Assembly (NCBI GenBank): GCA_003427395.1
Contig: BFEA01000762.1
Location: 275,353 to 327,343, forward strand
Source: Chara braunii
Lineage: Eukaryota > Streptophyta > Charophyceae > Charales > Characeae
Length of the DNA stretch: 51,991 bases
Direction of reading: 5' to 3'
In this document: positions 1 through 10,884 of the stretch, in pieces
Layout of the letters: every line of letters begins with the position of its first letter
Position numbering within the stretch: the stretch's first letter is position 1
Notes under the pieces: model-generated
Told to the model about the DNA's origin: nothing
The model's database searches: none
What the model saw: only the letters and a program-made list of their open reading frames with translations
Translations under genes and position numbers: made by a program

Positions 1-167
1 CAATCAATCAATCAATCAATCAATCAATTAATCAATCAAATCAATCAATCAATCAATCAACCAAACTAATCAAGATCCTATCGAATCGATAGGATCTTGA
101 TTGGTTTGATTGTTTGATTGATTGATTGATTGATTTGATTGATTTGATTGATTGATTGATGGATTGA

Positions 168-260
<93 letters not shown>
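1..260. repeat. Microsatellite cluster with central palindrome
   Basis: CAAT repeats (1-60), a long palindrome, ATTG/TTGA repeats (about 109-165), then CT (about 172-200) and CA (about 201-260) dinucleotide runs. Bases 62-83 pair with 87-108 (22 bp, one G-T pair), and the CAAT run outside can pair with the ATTG run on the other side. Short reading frames here only spell out the dinucleotides and are not genes. Confidence 0.95.
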
Positions 261-261
<1 letters not shown>

Positions 262-535
262 AACCCCAGCCTGACCCCTTTTTTTCTTTATTTGTTTTCA
301 ATTTTTGCATCTTCATTTTTTTTAAACACACAATTTCCCGACACAAACCCGAAAAACGTTTCTAAAAAAATACAGGACAACTCAGCGACCATGTCCCTCG
401 TGATAAAAAATGACCAAACTTGGCATACTTGACCCTGCCACCCAAACGGCTGCACTCTCTCTCCAATGGTTGAAACGACTTATTTGCTCCCCCGACCTTA
501 CCTGAGAACCTCTAGCTTGGGAACAACTGTCGAGG
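261..535. other. No gene seen
   Basis: T-rich sequence after the CA repeat, then sequence leading into the LINE fragment. Nothing recognisable was found. Confidence 0.5.
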
Positions 536-2829
536 TTGGCCCCAGTGGCCGCACCAACAACACACCCTATTGCTTGGCTACATGATGTCTTTTGGACGAT
601 TCCCAGGCCCCCCACCCAGCCCCAACCACACTCAGATCGTGCTGCAGCCCGCAGGGACCTAAGAAAAGATGACTTTTGGGCCAAACTAATTAAGTATTGG
701 CGGAGGCTCCCGCTTCCGGACAGGCCGTTCCTTGAAAGGTGGGAAGAAGTTGCTCGCCAACCTTTTTTCGGTAACCGTTGGATAACGGATCGACATGGAC
801 GGGTTTTGCTCAGCTCATGTTCTCCATGGAATGGATGGGTGAAAAATGGGGTTACAAGAGTTGGCCACTTATGAGACCAATCCAAAAACGGTTGGATCTC
901 AGAGGAGCAGCTGAGAGAGAAGTTCCCCCACTGTCAAAGAATAGGAGAAAGACTAGACCAGATCCTCTTTGCCCTTCCACTCGGCTGGGTGCGGACTCTT
1001 CGACGGGGGCCTACAATAGTGGAAGGAGACAGGGTGGTGTTAAGAGGGGATGCAACCCGGGTGGGCCAAGTATTGACAGTCAGGCCGGGGGAGGGGCTGG
1101 TAAACCTATTTTATCGAACACAGCTAAACCACTTGATCAAGGGTGTGCCTGATGAAGTTTTTTGGATTGACGTCCGGATGGTCCATAGGGTAAAAGTCCT
1201 AAAGGATCATGAGTCCTGGGTAGCATTCAGGTCGGAGGTGCCAATTCAGGATCTTCGCATAGATGTGGTTGAGTGGAGATGGAAGATTCCAACAAGGAAT
1301 GGATGATCCAGATATCGGTATCTTCATACATTGGAGGTTAAAGCGACCTACCGGATGCTCAGGACTAGACTAAACTAAGAGATCGCGTTGTAGATCGCTG
1401 GGCACGACATCTTAACGTCCCATTGGAAACCCTGAGACCTATTAAATGGTTTAGAGAGGTGAAGAATAAACCGACCAAAAATGCTTTGCTTCAATGGCAG
1501 ATTACTCACCGTTGCCTTCCGACGAATGCATGACTCATTGACCATACCCACCTGGAGCAGAAAGGGTTGGCTCTCCCCTGGTGTCATGCATGCAAGGAGG
1601 GGTTCCCCTCTCGAAGGAATAACGAAACGAAAGAGCACCTCTTTCTGCAGTGCCCTGCCTCTATCCTTACGTGGCGAAGATGAGTCCGGATTTGGAATCA
1701 ACTAGGTACATACTGAGATTGGTCGTGGGAATGGAGGGCCCAGCTAACCGGCCATTGGACTGCCCAAACCTCGTCGTTTACAGTTAACCTATGTAGGATT
1801 GTGAGGGCAGCAGTGTTATAGGCTATATGGCGTCGCAGATGCATTTTAGTACTTGAAAGTGCCCACGTCGAAAATGGCGAAATAACAGAAAGGATTAAGG
1901 ATATGGTTGAAACAACAATTAGAGCTCAGTGGAAAAAGAAGATACAAGGGATGAAAGCTCTTACCAAAAGATCAGACATTATTCAAAAATTACACGAATT
2001 CTGCATGGAATGGTTGGGGGGGGGAACGGGGAGGATGGATTGCATGGATACAATGGGATGGCTGACTTTCAGATGGAAATGATTGTTTGGCTACATCGCA
2101 GAAGGATTACCGATTGCTCTTCCGTAAATTGATTAAAATCCCCAACGACATCCCACTCCCCCTTGTGGAAGAGTTCCTTGACCTTTTCCCCCCACCAAGC
2201 AATGTCGTAGTTGAGTTGAGCTGGTATGGTCGAGATACGGTGGAGCCTGCCCAACATCATCCTGGGGGGACCAGTCCGGATGGAGAAAGGGAATAGGAGG
2301 ATCAGGTATGCCCCGGCCGCCCCCTGGATGCTGAGCCTGCCTCCCCACTCCCCTTCACTCCTGGCTTATCCTCCTAAAATGTGGTGGTGAGCACAACCCC
2401 CCGTATCTGTGGGCTTCTCAGAACCTGATTTTTCCCTTAAAAATTCTCTATGCCTGGCGAGGGGAGGAGATAGCGTGTAACAGCAGACACCTGACAACGG
2501 TTTCTAAGGCGAAGAGATTCTTCCCCCCTCTTCCCAATATCCTGCCTAGTCAAGCCCCTGGATCCCTGGGTAATCAGCGTCCTGCTCAGTCAATCCCCTG
2601 GATCTCAGGGTAATCAATGCTGGCAGGAATATCCCACAATTGTGTTTTGATGTATTCCAACTTCATTTTGCATAAGGGACGCTGGACCCGCTTTCCAGCA
2701 GGTGATGTTCCCCACCAATAGATGGAGCCCCTCCCCAGGTGCTAGTGGTATCTGCTCTTATCAGCACCACTAACACTGGCGGGGTTCCCCCCCTCTCCCA
2801 AAAAAAAAAAAAAACACAAAAAAAAAAAA
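536..2829 (+). mobile_element. LINE fragment, 5'-truncated, with 3' UTR and poly(A)
   Basis: This is the 3' part of a plant-type non-LTR retrotransposon. The 536-874 frame and its continuation in other frames (989-1306) match in style the region after the RT of the LINE at 25.3-29.4 kb (tryptophan-rich, RWITDRHGR..WNGW). Around 1440-1660, broken frames read KNKPTKNALLQWQITHRCLP and then KEHLFLQCP, which is the zf-RVT region. Bases 1800-2010 resemble the LINE C-terminal tail. The 3' UTR has a CTGGA-CCCGCTT-TCCAG hairpin (2682-2698), a second hairpin (2743-2772), and ends in A-rich sequence (2800-2829). The RT and endonuclease are absent, and frameshifts and stops are common, so it is dead. Confidence 0.8.
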
Positions 2830-3770
2830 CAATGCCCACTTCTGCTTAGGGCTCCTTCCATGATCGCCACCTCAATAATCAATAGTCTGAACGCGCATCT
2901 GAAGTTCTATCATAATGTGCCACGTGGCACGTCAATCAGTCCTCATCAACGAGATGGAGCAATGTTGATGTCAAGATAACCAGGTATGTATCCACTATCG
3001 CCCCACATTCATGATCTCCTCCCGAGTGACGATGAATCAGAACAGCAATGCTCGTCATGTAGCCTCGCCACGTCAGCAACAATATACGTGGCAGCGGCCA
3101 CGTCAGCAGCGGCGTGTGGCAGCTGCCACGTCAGCATGCCCAGAAGACAATTGCCAGCCAGCCACCATGCTGAGTCAGCAGTACGTCGTCGTAGTCGCCC
3201 AAAATGCCAGCGTTGAGCCAGCGTCACAGTGTCGCTGGCGTCGTCGTCAATGTGTGAAGTCAGCATTGACGCAAGACAGAATGTCCTCCAAGCCAAGAGG
3301 TCAACACTTTTTTTGTGTTGACACGGGGTGTGAACCCCAGGTGCTGCCTCCCTCAACCGTCGAGATCTCAATGCAGATGACGGCCCAGATTGGTCTGAAA
3401 CAGAATTACATGTGGCCTTGATGCTGTCTAGGTACCTGCGCACAACAAGTGAGTGTATTCAACCAAGCGTCTGGGCGTGGTACCTTTCACCTGACAGTTA
3501 ACTTTGACCCTTGACTTTCCAGGGGCAGTGCGTGGTCACACTGCCTAGTGTAGGCCGAGTTTGGCCTGTGTTGTCTGGGCTCCGTTTGAGGCCCAGACTG
3601 CTGCAGAACACGGGTTAGTGCATTCCTGCCGACCCATTATCGAGTTCCATCGCAGAAATAATTTAAGACTTTAACCCATGTTCATATGCGGATATATTAT
3701 CAAGAGCAGTTTCAAGTAATTCTCGTTTACTAAACCATCTATCCTCAAATGGTGCCTGAGATTTAAAACG
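2830..3770. repeat. Region with repeated GCCACGTCAGCA motif
   Basis: Copies of GCCACGTCAGC start near 3066, 3097 and 3125, with weaker copies (GAGTCAGCA, AAGTCAGCA) to about 3265. The same motif recurs at 10.26-10.80 kb, on the other side of the gypsy element. That could mean the two regions are remnants of its terminal repeats, but I could not align them outside the motif. No gene is seen. Confidence 0.5.
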
Positions 3771-4437
3771 TACCTTAAACTGCTTCTGGGGTCGTCCACG
3801 TCCACCTGTAGAAAAGTACCCATGCTCTATGATTTTTGTCTACTTCATATTTGCCTTCCATGGATGGCGGAATCATAGATGGTCTGTTAGGAAACTCATT
3901 TCCTTCTACATAAGGTAACAATTTGGGCGCGTGAAAGACAGGATACGTTTTGAGGTGAGGAGGGATATCAATACGATAAGACAGTCCCTCTGCATCGCCA
4001 ATTACTTTGAGAACTTCCCAGGGTCCAAAATAAACGGGCAGAAGTTTCTGAGAGACATCGTCTTCCAACAAAAACTCTTTGGACGTGACCCGGACTAGAT
4101 CACCTTCTTTGAATGTTAATGGTCGGTGATGCTTGTTAGCTTGTTCAATCATCTGGTTCTGAACTTTCTTCAAGTTATTATTTACTTTCTTAATGTCTTC
4201 TTGAAACAATATTGCATACTCTCGGGTCTCTGGAGAAAACCTAACGAACAGGTCTCGTGTTAACATATCAATGGGACGCTTAGGTTTCCACCCCTTGTGC
4301 AGTGCATTAGGTGTACGCCCTGTAGCGGTATGAACACTATGATTGTATGCACTTGCTATCTTGGGTAAGTTCTCATCCCAATCAATCTGATCGGGTCTCA
4401 CATACATGTGCAAAAGTTGCTGACACAAACGGTTCAT
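3690..4437 (-). pseudogene. Integrase C-terminal part and chromodomain-like tail
   Basis: The frame from 4437 carries the end of the integrase core (NRLCQQLLHMYVRPDQIDWDE; ASAYNHSVHTATGRTPN) and then the GPWEVLKV..YRIDIP SH3-like fold typical of Ty3/gypsy integrases. After YEVDK the original frame is lost. Continuing in the next frame, the minus strand reads GYFSTGGRGRPQKQFKVRFK and then PFEDRWF, the aromatic/basic pattern of a chromodomain (normally YEVEKILDHR..GRGR..YLVKWKGY..TWEP). In chromoviruses this tail targets integration to chromatin marks. The frameshift near 3830 shows decay. Confidence 0.75.
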
Positions 4438-4617
4438 CTGTTCACTTTGTCCGTTCGTTTTAGGGTGTCACCCTGACGACATGGTCAATCGTGTATCGTA
4501 TGCTTCCATAAGTTTTTGTCATGGCATACTTGTAAACATGGCATCACGATCAGATATAATAGAGAGAGGAAAACCATACTCAGTCACCCATCGCATCTGA
4601 AACTTTTGGATGACAAG

Positions 4618-5214
4618 TTATGTTCGTGCTTCTGCGGGTAAGCCTGGTAAGGGAATAAACATGGCATATTTAGATAAACGATCCACAATAACCATTACTT
4701 GACTATTGTCGTTCCGACTTTTGGTGAGGCTCATAAAATCAATCGAGATAGACTCACTTGGTTCGCTAGGAATCGGTAATGGTTTCAGAAAACCAAGTGG
4801 ATTCTCATGTAAAGGTTTGTTTCTTTGACACACCAGACATGTACGAACATAAGTGAGTACGTCTTCCTTCAATCCCTTCCACTCAAAACATTCCCTAACC
4901 TCAGCATAAGTTTTCTTGAAACCAAAATGTCCTTCATTGTCATGACATTCCCCAATCAACAGACTTTTAAGTTCTTCTTTGTGGGGAATACACAATCTCT
5001 GTTCAGTTTGGTCTCGCAAGAAAAACAAACTATCGGTTATTCTATAGTTGGGAAGTAAAGTTAGATCTTTCGCAAGGGCATTCATGATAGGTTTCCAGAT
5101 AGGGTGAGTAACATATCTTTGACAAATTATACCTTTCGTTTCATTCCCAACATCTAAATAAGAGACAATCGCACCAAAGAAATCACATCGTCTGGACAAC
5201 GCATTTGCAACCAC
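4618..5214 (-). pseudogene. Integrase N-terminal part (zinc finger and catalytic core)
   Basis: It contains an HHCC-type zinc finger (CHDNEGHFG, about residues 89-97, and CLVCQ, about 132-136), then the start of the integrase catalytic core, SIDFMSLTKS..VMVIVDRLSKYAMFIPLP, holding the first catalytic Asp. It is in the same frame as the next downstream piece (3775-4437), with stop codons in between, so this was one polypeptide. Confidence 0.85.
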
Positions 5215-5372
5215 ATTAGACTTACCTTTGATAGTTTTAAACTCAAAATCAAAAGTATCAATAAATGCAGATCATAGTACTAACTTATCGGAGAGTTAGG
5301 CTTTGGCTTTATCCACTTCAGCGTTGAGTGGTCTGAGTAGACAGTGAAATGTCCCCCTAACAAATAATTTTT

Positions 5373-5672
5373 TCATATGTCCAGTGCACAAACTAAGGCA
5401 TACGATTCTCTTTCATAAGTGGAGTTGACAACCTTTTCCGATGACAATCGTGCAGACATAAACTCAACTGGTTTATAACCATTGTCGTCGTTCTGTTGAA
5501 GGACTGCGCCAATTTCATACTGACTTGCATCAATAGTAACAATGAAGGGAAGTGACGGATCAACAATTTTCAAAACAGGATAGTGAGTCAAAGCATACTT
5601 TACCTTCTTAAAGGAAGACTCACAGTCCTTGTCCCATAACCAGATAGTTCTTTTCTTCAACAGTTTTCTCAT
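5373..5672 (-). pseudogene. RNase H domain of gypsy Pol
   Basis: WDKDCESSFKKVKYALTHYPVL followed by PFIVTIDASQYEIGAVLQQ and PVEFMSARLSSEKVVNSTYERE is the Ty3/gypsy tether and RNase H. The first catalytic Asp is in TIDAS and the Glu in YERE. It lies in a different frame from both the RT piece and the integrase piece, so at least two frameshifts flank it. Sequence on to about 5230 continues the domain in broken frames. Confidence 0.85.
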
Positions 5673-5751
5673 TGGTGCGGTGATCAGTGAGAAATTCCTG
5701 ACGAACTTTCTATAGGAAGGATCGTAGTTCAGTTACAGACTTAGGTCGTGG

Positions 5752-6769
5752 TCAATCTCGAATTGTTGATATCTTCTTTTCTTTCGGTCTGAGGTCTTCT
5801 TCGTTCACTATATGTCCTAAGTATAAGACTTCGGACGTAGCGAATTCAGACTTCTTTGGGTTTATCTTAAAGTTGTCCTCTCGCAACTTCTCTAAATTAT
5901 AATATTGGACGAAAATGTTTCTCGTGATCTTCGAAGGTTTTACTATACACGAGAATATCATCAAGATAGACAATAATGAACTGATCCAACCATTGACGAA
6001 ACAATTCATTCATTGACCGTTGAAATGTTGCACGGGCATTTGTCAATCCGAAAAGCATTACCATTAACTCGTAATGTTCATACCTTGTTTTAAATGCAGT
6101 TTTGTGTTGATCCGCGGGTTCCACCATGATTTAATGATACCCCGACTTTAGATCAATCTTACTGAAATACTTACAACCCTGCAGTTGATCAAGTAAGTCG
6201 TCAATGCGAGAAAGCGGTTCGGCATTTTCGACAGTGACGACATTCAACCCTCGATAATCAATACACAGACGCAGTTCACCTTGAAGTTCCTTTTTTGACA
6301 CAAACAAGACAGGTGCACCACAAGGAGATGAGCTAGGGCAAATCCATCCCTTGTCAATAAGGTCATGCAGTTGTTTCCTCAATTCCTCAAGTTCCATAGA
6401 AGACATTCGATAGATATGGCCCTTGGGAATCTTGCTACCCGGAATTATTTCAATAGTGTGCTTAATAGCACGTTCCATGATTCCGGAAGGTTCAGTCTGC
6501 AGATCCCTAAACTTAGAAATAAGACTTTCAATAGTTGGAGGGCAGGAAGAAGAAGACTCACCGACTTTCTTTACCAACACCATCATAACTTCTTGTTCTA
6601 ACTTCTTCTTTGAAACCATCGAACAAAAAGTTGGATAACTCACACAACAAAAAGACAAACTAGAGCCAGAGTCAGACTTATGATACAATTTGATGGGTTT
6701 CATTTTAGATTGTGCATCCTTAAGTTGCACAACCTTACCTTTGAAATCAATATTTGGGTTGACTTCCAC
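5752..6769 (-). pseudogene. Reverse transcriptase of gypsy Pol
   Basis: From 6769: [41 protein letters not shown] and [12 protein letters not shown] (motif A, first catalytic Asp). After an in-frame TAA at 6131-6133 it continues with FKTRYEHYELMVMLFGLTNA and YLDDILVYS (catalytic YLDD, about 5945-5970). A frameshift then leads into FEDHEKHF and KINPKKSEF..VLYLGHIVNEE (thumb). The catalytic motifs survive but the frame does not. Confidence 0.9.
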
Positions 6770-6772
6770 GTG

Positions 6773-7072
6773 TCAGTCCATACCAAGAATGAGATCAAAA
6801 AACATTTTTTTAGCAACTAGGAAGGATAACTCATGCATAATTTTTTTTCCTTCTCTAGTTTTAAACTGACACTTAATACGATCAACATACAGGGAAACAA
6901 TGATCGTACTCTTGTCTGCTAACATAGACGTGATTGGTTGAGACAAGTCTTTTACCTTCATTCCGATATGCAACTTGCGGATTGTTTTCTCAGATATATA
7001 GGACCATGTCGATCCGGGGTCCAACAACGCGCCTACTCGTGATCGTGCGATTTCTACATCTGTAAACAACAA
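6773..7072 (-). pseudogene. Retropepsin-like protease of gypsy Pol
   Basis: GALLDPGSTWSYIS matches the retropepsin active-site loop, with Asp in LLDPGS (usual LLDSGA/LIDSGS). FFDLILGMD at the end is the second conserved block (usual ILGMDWL). It shares its frame with the RT, separated by one in-frame TGA (6773-6775) where Trp is expected after GMD, so one base change broke the Pol frame here. Confidence 0.8.
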
Positions 7073-7347
7073 TTCGCCCTTAGACTTTGTTTTTCAAGCC
7101 CATGAGCTACGTAAGGCCAGCAATCCATTACCTAACCCATCAAGGGAGTCATCAAGAGAGACAAAACATAAGACATTGTCAGAGCGGTCTGGATGATGGG
7201 CTAAGGAAGAATCATCCTCTGCCATATGAGACGAAGGGTAAGAAGGGTTCGTTGGCGCCACACCTTTTTGTTCAACCTCACCCTTAATCTCAGTAGGAGC
7301 AGATGCTACTCCTACTAGCTGCTCGCTTTTGGGTTCCTAATCAAGGG

Positions 7348-7389
7348 GCAGTATGCGATCACATGTTCCGGAGTGCCGCACTTAAGACA
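7348..7389 (-). pseudogene. Gag CCHC zinc knuckle
   Basis: The minus strand reads CLKCGTPEHVIAYC, an exact C-X2-C-X4-H-X4-C retroviral-type knuckle that binds the element's RNA in Gag. It is cut off from the rest of Gag by the 212-bp tandem repeats and other inserted sequence at about 7.4-8.2 kb. Confidence 0.75.
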
Positions 7390-7439
7390 TTGCGCATTGT
7401 CCATGCGCTCATGCCAAGTCTCACGAGTCATTCTCATTT

Positions 7440-8230
7440 TTAACAAAGACTTCCCTTCCGCAATGCAAGGGTGTCATGGAAATGGGCGTGGGGTGGCCCT
7501 CCCTTGGTGACCACATCTGTTGCTATCCTTTTGATTTTCATCTTCCCTAGGCCACTTTTCCACCGTGTCATCATCGAAGACAACGAGGATGTGGTCCTAG
7601 CACTTTTGTCGCCAGAGAATTCGTTTTTCATTATACGTCTTCCCCCCCCCTCCTCCTCCAGTCTTAAACCACCGGTCCTCCTGACGTCAGAAAACCTCAG
7701 GGGTACCGGTAGCGCAGTTTCACGATGAGTACAGGTAGTACAACGTGGAAAACTGGGTGGGCCTCCGTACGGAATTCGCGACAAAAATTGAAAATAAACC
7801 AAATCGGCGCGGCGAATATTTCACCGTCAAAATGATTTTTGTTGTTTCTGATATTTTTTCCTCAAAGATCACGACCTAATCTACGGACCCTCAAATTTTC
7901 AGATATTTTGAATGTTTTTTCTGAGCACAAAAAATCGGCAAAGTTGCCGCTTGCAAAATGGCGATATTGGACCCGTCCATATAGAATTTGCGACAAAAAT
8001 TGGAAATAAACCAAATCGGCGGGGCTAATATTTCACTGTCAAAATGATTTTCTTTTTTTTTTCTGATATTTTTCCCTGAAAGATCACGACCTAATCTACG
8101 GACCCTTAAATTTTCAAACATTTTGATGTTTTTTTTCTTAGCACAAAAAATCGACAAAGTTGCCGCTTGCAAAATGGTGGGATTGGACTCGTCGGCCTCC
8201 GTACAACCTGGCGCCTCCGTACGGTCGCCG
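7440..8230. repeat. Two tandem 212-bp repeats inside the gypsy element
   Basis: Unit 1 begins near 7771 and unit 2 near 7983 (the shared word ACAAAAAT is at 7781 and 7993, a period of 212). Both contain AAATAAACCAAATCGGCG, AAGATCACGACCTAATCTAC and TTGCCGCTTGCAAAATGG. They are bracketed by GCCTCCGTAC words (7761, about 8193, 8211 and 8225). The block interrupts Gag between its main body and the zinc knuckle. Confidence 0.85.
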
Positions 8231-9268
8231 CCCCTCCGTACAACCCGGCCCTAACTCACAGGGACTAGGGGGTTTCGGTGGCGGGGGGACCGGTGGTTTA
8301 ACTACAACTGCATAGGAGTTTTTTACTTGAGAAGTTATTTGCTCCCTTTGCAAAGCGAGGTCTCGAAATTGCCTATAGTTATACTTACCTGACTTTGCTT
8401 CGGCAACCAGGTGTCCCCGGATGGGTTCAGGCAACACGCGGGAGTAGATATACAACACTTGGCTGTCATGCAGGTTCAATCCTGGAACCTGCAACAATCG
8501 GTCGACCTCGCGGGACAAAGTCTCGACCGACGTTCAATGTTTTTGACCAATTGTCGTTAATTGGTCAAATGCCTTGTCGGTCGTTGTCTTGTCGAGGAAA
8601 CGGTCCTTGATCTTGGCCAAGAATTGTTTCAGGGTGAATGTCTTTGCCCACTCGTCGATGTCTTCGAACCCCGTGGCATTAGCCTCAGCCAACACCCATT
8701 ACTTGGCCTCACCTCCCATGCAAGAGGTGGTGAATGTCACTTGGAACTCTGGTTCAACCGGAGCAGTGCTAACATACGTTTGGATTTCAGCAATCCATAG
8801 AAGCAGACTCTCATCTTTCTTATTACTAAACGTAAAAGGCAACTTCATTTTCACTTTCTCTTTCTTTTTTGGCTTCTCCGGTTTTGCACTTGTCTTGTCC
8901 GGAATTATCGAAGAAGGAGACTTAGGAGAAGGAGACGAATGAGAGCAGTTCGACGGAGAGGACGGTGGATTCGACGGTCCATTCCCATTGGTTGACGTTT
9001 TAATTCTTGGGCCAGCAGACTTGATGACATCTCCCATCAACTTCGTCACTTCTTTCCTATCTTTTTTTTCTTCTTGTCTTTCTTCTTCCTTACCTTCTAC
9101 CTGATTCTTTCCTTTCACAATATTTGTGATTGTTCTTAGTCCTACAACAATCTCATCTAACTGAGTTTGCTGCCCGTCGATTTTCTCTTCCAAAAAGGTA
9201 AGGTAAGTCACAATATGAGATAACATATGAGACATGTTTGCTTGTTCCCCAGTTTTTGTTTCAATCAC
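8138..9268 (-). pseudogene. Gag, main part
   Basis: Residues from 9268 include a helical start, a KE-rich coiled region, a Ser/Pro linker and then LPFTFSNKKDESLLLWIAEIQTY, the beginning of a retrotransposon Gag domain. After a TAA (8699-8701) the same frame continues as WVLAEANATGFEDIDEWAKT and FLDKTTTDKAFDQL, and after a TGA near 8535 as SREVDRLLQVPGLNLHDSQ and YIYSRVLPEPIRGHL. The frame is kept over more than 1 kb with two stops, so this was one Gag protein. Confidence 0.8.
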
Positions 9269-9347
9269 TTGTCTGATTTCTTTAACTTTATGTTAACTTC
9301 TTTGTTCCTGTTCTCTCCTCCTGGCTTTCTCTTTTTTCTTTCTTTCT

Positions 9348-9848
9348 TCAGCGGCCAAACGTTTCTTTCAATTGCTGGATGTTTGCATCAATTGTCGCCT
9401 CGGGCACTTCTGGTTTAATATCTCCTTTACGAGTCAGTTCCATCAGTTCTTCCAATTGTTTTAGTGCAAACTGGTTCAGCGCCTGTCGACAATGGGCGAC
9501 CAGTTTGGAGACCTCGGTCCCGCCTGCCACAACCTCCACAGCCGTAACAATTTTCTTCAGACGGTCCTCAACCGTCTTCAAATCAAATCTGTTACAGATG
9601 TGTTGTTCGGCATCCGGTCTGGATAGACGTAAGTCAATCAACAGTTGGTTTCACAAGGATAACCGTTCTTGTTCCCTATCTTCGGCCTGCTTCCGAGTCG
9701 TGAGCTTGGAAGGTCCATCGCCCACGAAGAGCGTGATCGCAATAGGAAACAAAAACGTGGTCACAAACCTCGCCAGAATAGACATCTGCAGATTTTTCCA
9801 TAAGTGAGACATTTTTGAAGAACAAAAATAAGAAAGTTCGTCGGCCAA
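9348..9848 (-). pseudogene. N-terminal leader region of the gypsy polyprotein
   Basis: One frame runs from 9848 to 9348, broken by a TGA at 9651-9653. It starts near MSHLWKNLQMSILARFV with a hydrophobic stretch (FVTTFLFPIAITLFVG), then a charged helix (KLTTRKQAEDREQERLSL) and a predicted coiled coil (VEDRLKKIVTAVEVVAGG..ALKQLEELMELTRKG). No known domain is recognised. It lies just upstream of Gag in the same direction and most likely belongs to the element. Confidence 0.5.
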
Positions 9849-10259
9849 CTTGGTCTACCGCAAAAAAAAAAAAAAAAAGAATAATTTAAACGGTATCCCG
9901 AACCAAAATCTACACTGTATGAACATAAGGATTTAAATAACAAGGAGCAAAAAATTTACTAATCTTGATTGCTGCTCTATTTCTTGCGATGACATTCTGT
10001 TCTATTTCAGGTACCGCGACTCAGGCCTGCATGATCATCAACACACACAAGTAAGTACACAAGCACACAACACAGCAGGAGACAAAAGGTAAGTCTGCCA
10101 ACAAAATAATCACAACAATAGTTAGCGTTTTTCCCCCTAATGCTGTTTTTTTTCCCTTGCTGCTGCTTCTTTTCCGATCATCACCCAATCTGACGTCTGG
10201 CACCTCAGCCAAGTCATTCTTCCAGTCGTGCCGCTTTAGTCATCAAAATGCAACTCTTA

Positions 10260-10870
10260 CTTAGGCACATCCGTGCCTGCCACATGTCACCCCTGGCATG
10301 CCATCTCAGCAACTCATAGAGTATGCCACGTTAGCATGTCCAGTCCAATCGAGGTCAGCAATAGAGTGCACATTATCAATGTGCGTCGATGTCGTCGTCG
10401 AGTTTGTCACGTTCCTGCATGCGACGTGTATCCCCTGGTATGCCAATAGAGCAGCACCTTGAGTCTGCCACGTCAGCACGATAGTCCAGTCAGCATCATC
10501 AGTGGGGTACACGTTAGGAGTGATACCAACGTGTCGTATAATGCCACGTCACCCAGGTAATGGAGTGTCACGTCAGCCTGAAGCTCCTCACCACAGTAGA
10601 CGAGTGGTGAGTCAGCAATGCCGCGACAACACACCTCAACAATCACCGGCCATGTCAGCAATGCATCCCGATCGCAGATGTGATCGATCGGGATCTGGAT
10701 CGCAGGGCAATCCTGCTGGACTTTCCCCTGTCGGGATATCAATGCCACATCAGCACCTAACGTGCGCTGTCCCACACTTATCCACGTCAGCTCCTCTGTT
10801 CAAATGTAGGCATCACCACTTCTTCGTGGTCGTCGTTTTGTACAGGTCGTCGTCGTCAGTCACGTCATCG
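10260..10870. repeat. Degenerate GCCACGTCAGCA array
   Basis: About nine diverged copies of GCCACGTCAGC(A) occur at irregular spacing, for example GCCACGTCAGCA near 10467, GCCATGTCAGCA near 10648 and CCACGTCAGC near 10783. The core CACGTC is an ACGT-type element. It is the same motif as at 2.9-3.3 kb on the far side of the gypsy body. Confidence 0.6.
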
Positions 10871-10872
10871 GG

Positions 10873-10884
10873 AGTACTGTTCCG
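10873..10884 (-). promoter_or_regulatory. Possible primer-binding site of the gypsy element
   Basis: The minus strand reads TGGTATCGGAAC, close to the common TGGTATCAGAGC primer site complementary to initiator tRNA-Met. It lies upstream of Gag on the right strand, but about 1 kb from it and with two mismatches. Confidence 0.3.

Larger units (their letters stand above)
3690..9950 (-). mobile_element. Decayed Ty3/gypsy retrotransposon (chromovirus-like)
   Basis: Reading right to left, the order is Gag, CCHC zinc knuckle, aspartic protease, reverse transcriptase, RNase H, integrase and a chromodomain-like end. Integrase after RNase H identifies the Ty3/gypsy order. Stops and frameshifts interrupt every domain, so it cannot encode a working polyprotein. 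A primer-binding-like stretch (TGGTATCGGAAC on the minus strand, about 10873-10884) and a minus-strand TATATA (about 11213-11219) hint that the upstream LTR is at 10.9-11.6 kb or beyond, in the gap. The LTR edges could not be set. The coordinates cover the coding body only. Confidence 0.85.

Noticed and set aside
382-885. 167-codon minus-strand frame
   Set aside because: It lies opposite the LINE fragment, whose plus-strand frames show recognisable LINE protein sequence.
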